A DNA stretch of 8,119 nucleotides, taken from NCBI GenBank assembly GCA_030622775.1, contig JAUXFS010000058.1, positions 1-8,119 of the forward strand. Reading direction: 5' to 3'. The position numbers were made by a program, and so were the translations under genes. This stretch comes from Rhodospirillales bacterium. GTDB taxonomy: Bacteria > Pseudomonadota > Alphaproteobacteria > Rhodospirillales > Defluviicoccaceae. Position 1 is the first letter of the stretch. Each line of letters starts with the position of its first letter. The notes below the pieces were generated by a model. The model had not been told where the DNA came from. It was given only the letters and a program-made list of their open reading frames with translations, and made no database searches. Positions 7,751 to 8,119 of the stretch are shown here, piece after piece.

Positions 7751-7918
7751 ATGGCCAAGTCCGCCACGATCCAGATCAGACTGGTCAGCACCGCCGGCAC
7801 CGGTTTTTTCTACGTGACCAAGAAGAACCCCCGGACCGCCACCGGAAAGCTCGAGCTCCGCAAGTACGACCCCGTGGTCCGCAAGCACGTGCCGTTCAAG
7901 GAAGCGAAAATCAAGTAA
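7751..7918 (+). CDS. rpmG: Large-subunit ribosomal protein bL33
   Basis: The 55-codon frame from ATG 7751 to TAA 7916-7918 encodes a small basic protein that starts MAKSATIQIRLVSTAGTGFF and ends VPFKEAKIK. This matches bL33, including the family core STAGTGFFYVTKKNPRT, the LELRKYDPVVRKHV block and the EAKIK end; the length equals that of E. coli L33. bL33 binds 23S rRNA near the E site of the 50S subunit. There are no cysteines, so this is the zinc-independent (C-minus) form lacking the CxxC pairs. The leader just before the start is unusually A/T-rich for this window, and a weak GGA at 7739-7741 could serve as ribosome-binding site. The gene has its own promoter and is the last recognisable gene here. 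Confidence 0.97.
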   Translation: MAKSATIQIRLVSTAGTGFFYVTKKNPRTATGKLELRKYDPVVRKHVPFKEAKIK

Positions 7919-7952
7919 CCGGCCCGTCGCCGAACCGCGGACCTTCGGATGA

Positions 7953-8044
7953 TACCGGCGAGCCGATGACCGGGCTCGCCTGAATTCCCCCAATCGCCGG
8001 GCGCGGACGTCCGTCCGCTTGGCTTCCTCGCTACGCTGACTTTG
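7953..8044. repeat. Intergenic repeat, copy 1
   Basis: This unit of about 92 bases begins TACCG-hairpin-GCCTGAATTCCC and recurs 89-92 bases downstream. Over 7972-8029 it matches copy 2 at 54 of 58 positions, plus a one-base gap. Left of that, TACCG[G/A]CGAGCC[G/C]ATG also matches, with three extra bases (ACC) in copy 1. Bases 8002-8017 (GCGGACGTCCGTCCGC) can form a second hairpin with 6-base-pair arms. Whether the whole unit belongs to a dispersed family elsewhere in the genome cannot be seen from here. Confidence 0.75.
7957..7980. other. Perfect 8-base-pair stem-loop at the head of repeat copy 1
   Basis: GGCGAGCC (7957-7964) pairs exactly with GGCTCGCC (7973-7980) around an 8-base loop. It lies 39 bases after the rpmG stop and may protect or end the rpmG transcript, but no U-tract follows (TGAATTCC), so an ordinary intrinsic terminator is unlikely. 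The stem is kept in copy 2 although the loop differs. Confidence 0.55.
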
Positions 8045-8119
8045 TACCGACGAGCCCATGGGGCTCGCCTGAATTCCCTCAAGCGCCGGGCGCGGACGTC
8101 CGCCCCCTTGGCTTTCCTC
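8045..8119. repeat. Intergenic repeat, copy 2 (cut by the right edge)
   Basis: The second copy opens with TACCGA and a perfect palindromic stem, CGAGCCC (8051-8057) with GGGCTCG (8061-8067) around ATG. It then repeats the GCCTGAATTCCC segment and contains a perfect 12-base palindrome, GCGGACGTCCGC (8092-8103). It ends at the window edge within the segment that in copy 1 reads TTGGCTTCCTCG, so its length and any further copies are unknown. Confidence 0.75.

Larger units (their letters stand above)
7919..8119. other. Gene-free tail with repeated hairpin sequence
   Basis: No frame here on either strand resembles a known protein. Minus-strand frames stay open but run antisense into rpmG and do not look like any family I recognise. 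The region holds no T-rich terminator after rpmG; its main content is the repeat pair described separately. Confidence 0.6.

Noticed and set aside
6480..7751. 423-codon open frame on the minus strand opposite the S41 peptidase
   Set aside because: It is antisense to a peptidase with PDZ and Ser-Lys motifs, and it would span the rpmG promoter. It is a by-product of codon bias.
7675..7983. 102-codon plus-strand frame overlapping rpmG
   Set aside because: It begins inside the promoter and reads rpmG out of frame; the L33 reading is clear.
7745..8082. Minus-strand frames across the repeat region and rpmG
   Set aside because: They run antisense into rpmG. Their arginine/serine-rich products derive from the repeat, and the 89-base spacing is not a multiple of three, so the repeat is not under coding constraint in one frame.
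7953..8119. CRISPR array
   Set aside because: There are only two imperfect long units with no unique spacers of regular length and no cas genes; the pattern fits an interspersed palindromic repeat.

Overview
This 8.1-kb, GC-rich window looks like a conserved chromosomal housekeeping segment of an alphaproteobacterium, probably of the Rhodospirillales type. That placement is inferred from gene order, codon use and protein character, not from a database search. All five recognised genes lie on the + strand, in the order dprA (5'-truncated), topA, rnr, an S41-family C-terminal-processing peptidase predicted to be a lipoprotein, and rpmG. I see no phage, transposase, CRISPR, toxin-antitoxin or defence cassette.

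Layout. Bases 1-1103 hold almost all of dprA; its frame is open through the left edge, so only a short N-terminal piece is missing. topA follows after 5 bases (1109-3730) and rnr after 16 more (3747-5984). The three genes therefore look like one transcription unit for DNA uptake/recombination, supercoiling and RNA turnover. A 108-base spacer separates rnr from the S41 peptidase (6093-7640), whose N-terminus carries a clear lipobox. A 110-base spacer then carries the best promoter in the window (TTGACA, 16-base spacer, TATGGT), set within two perfect inverted repeats. It drives rpmG (7751-7918), a 55-residue ribosomal protein L33 of the cysteine-free type.

The last 200 bases contain no convincing gene. 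They hold two imperfect copies of a repeat of about 90 bases. Each copy begins with a perfect hairpin and carries a second palindrome around GGACGTCC; the second copy runs off the right edge. This repeat and the palindromic rpmG promoter are the only parts not explained by well-known genes. I found no evidence of a novel multi-gene system. The long minus-strand open frames opposite topA, rnr and the peptidase are by-products of high GC content.
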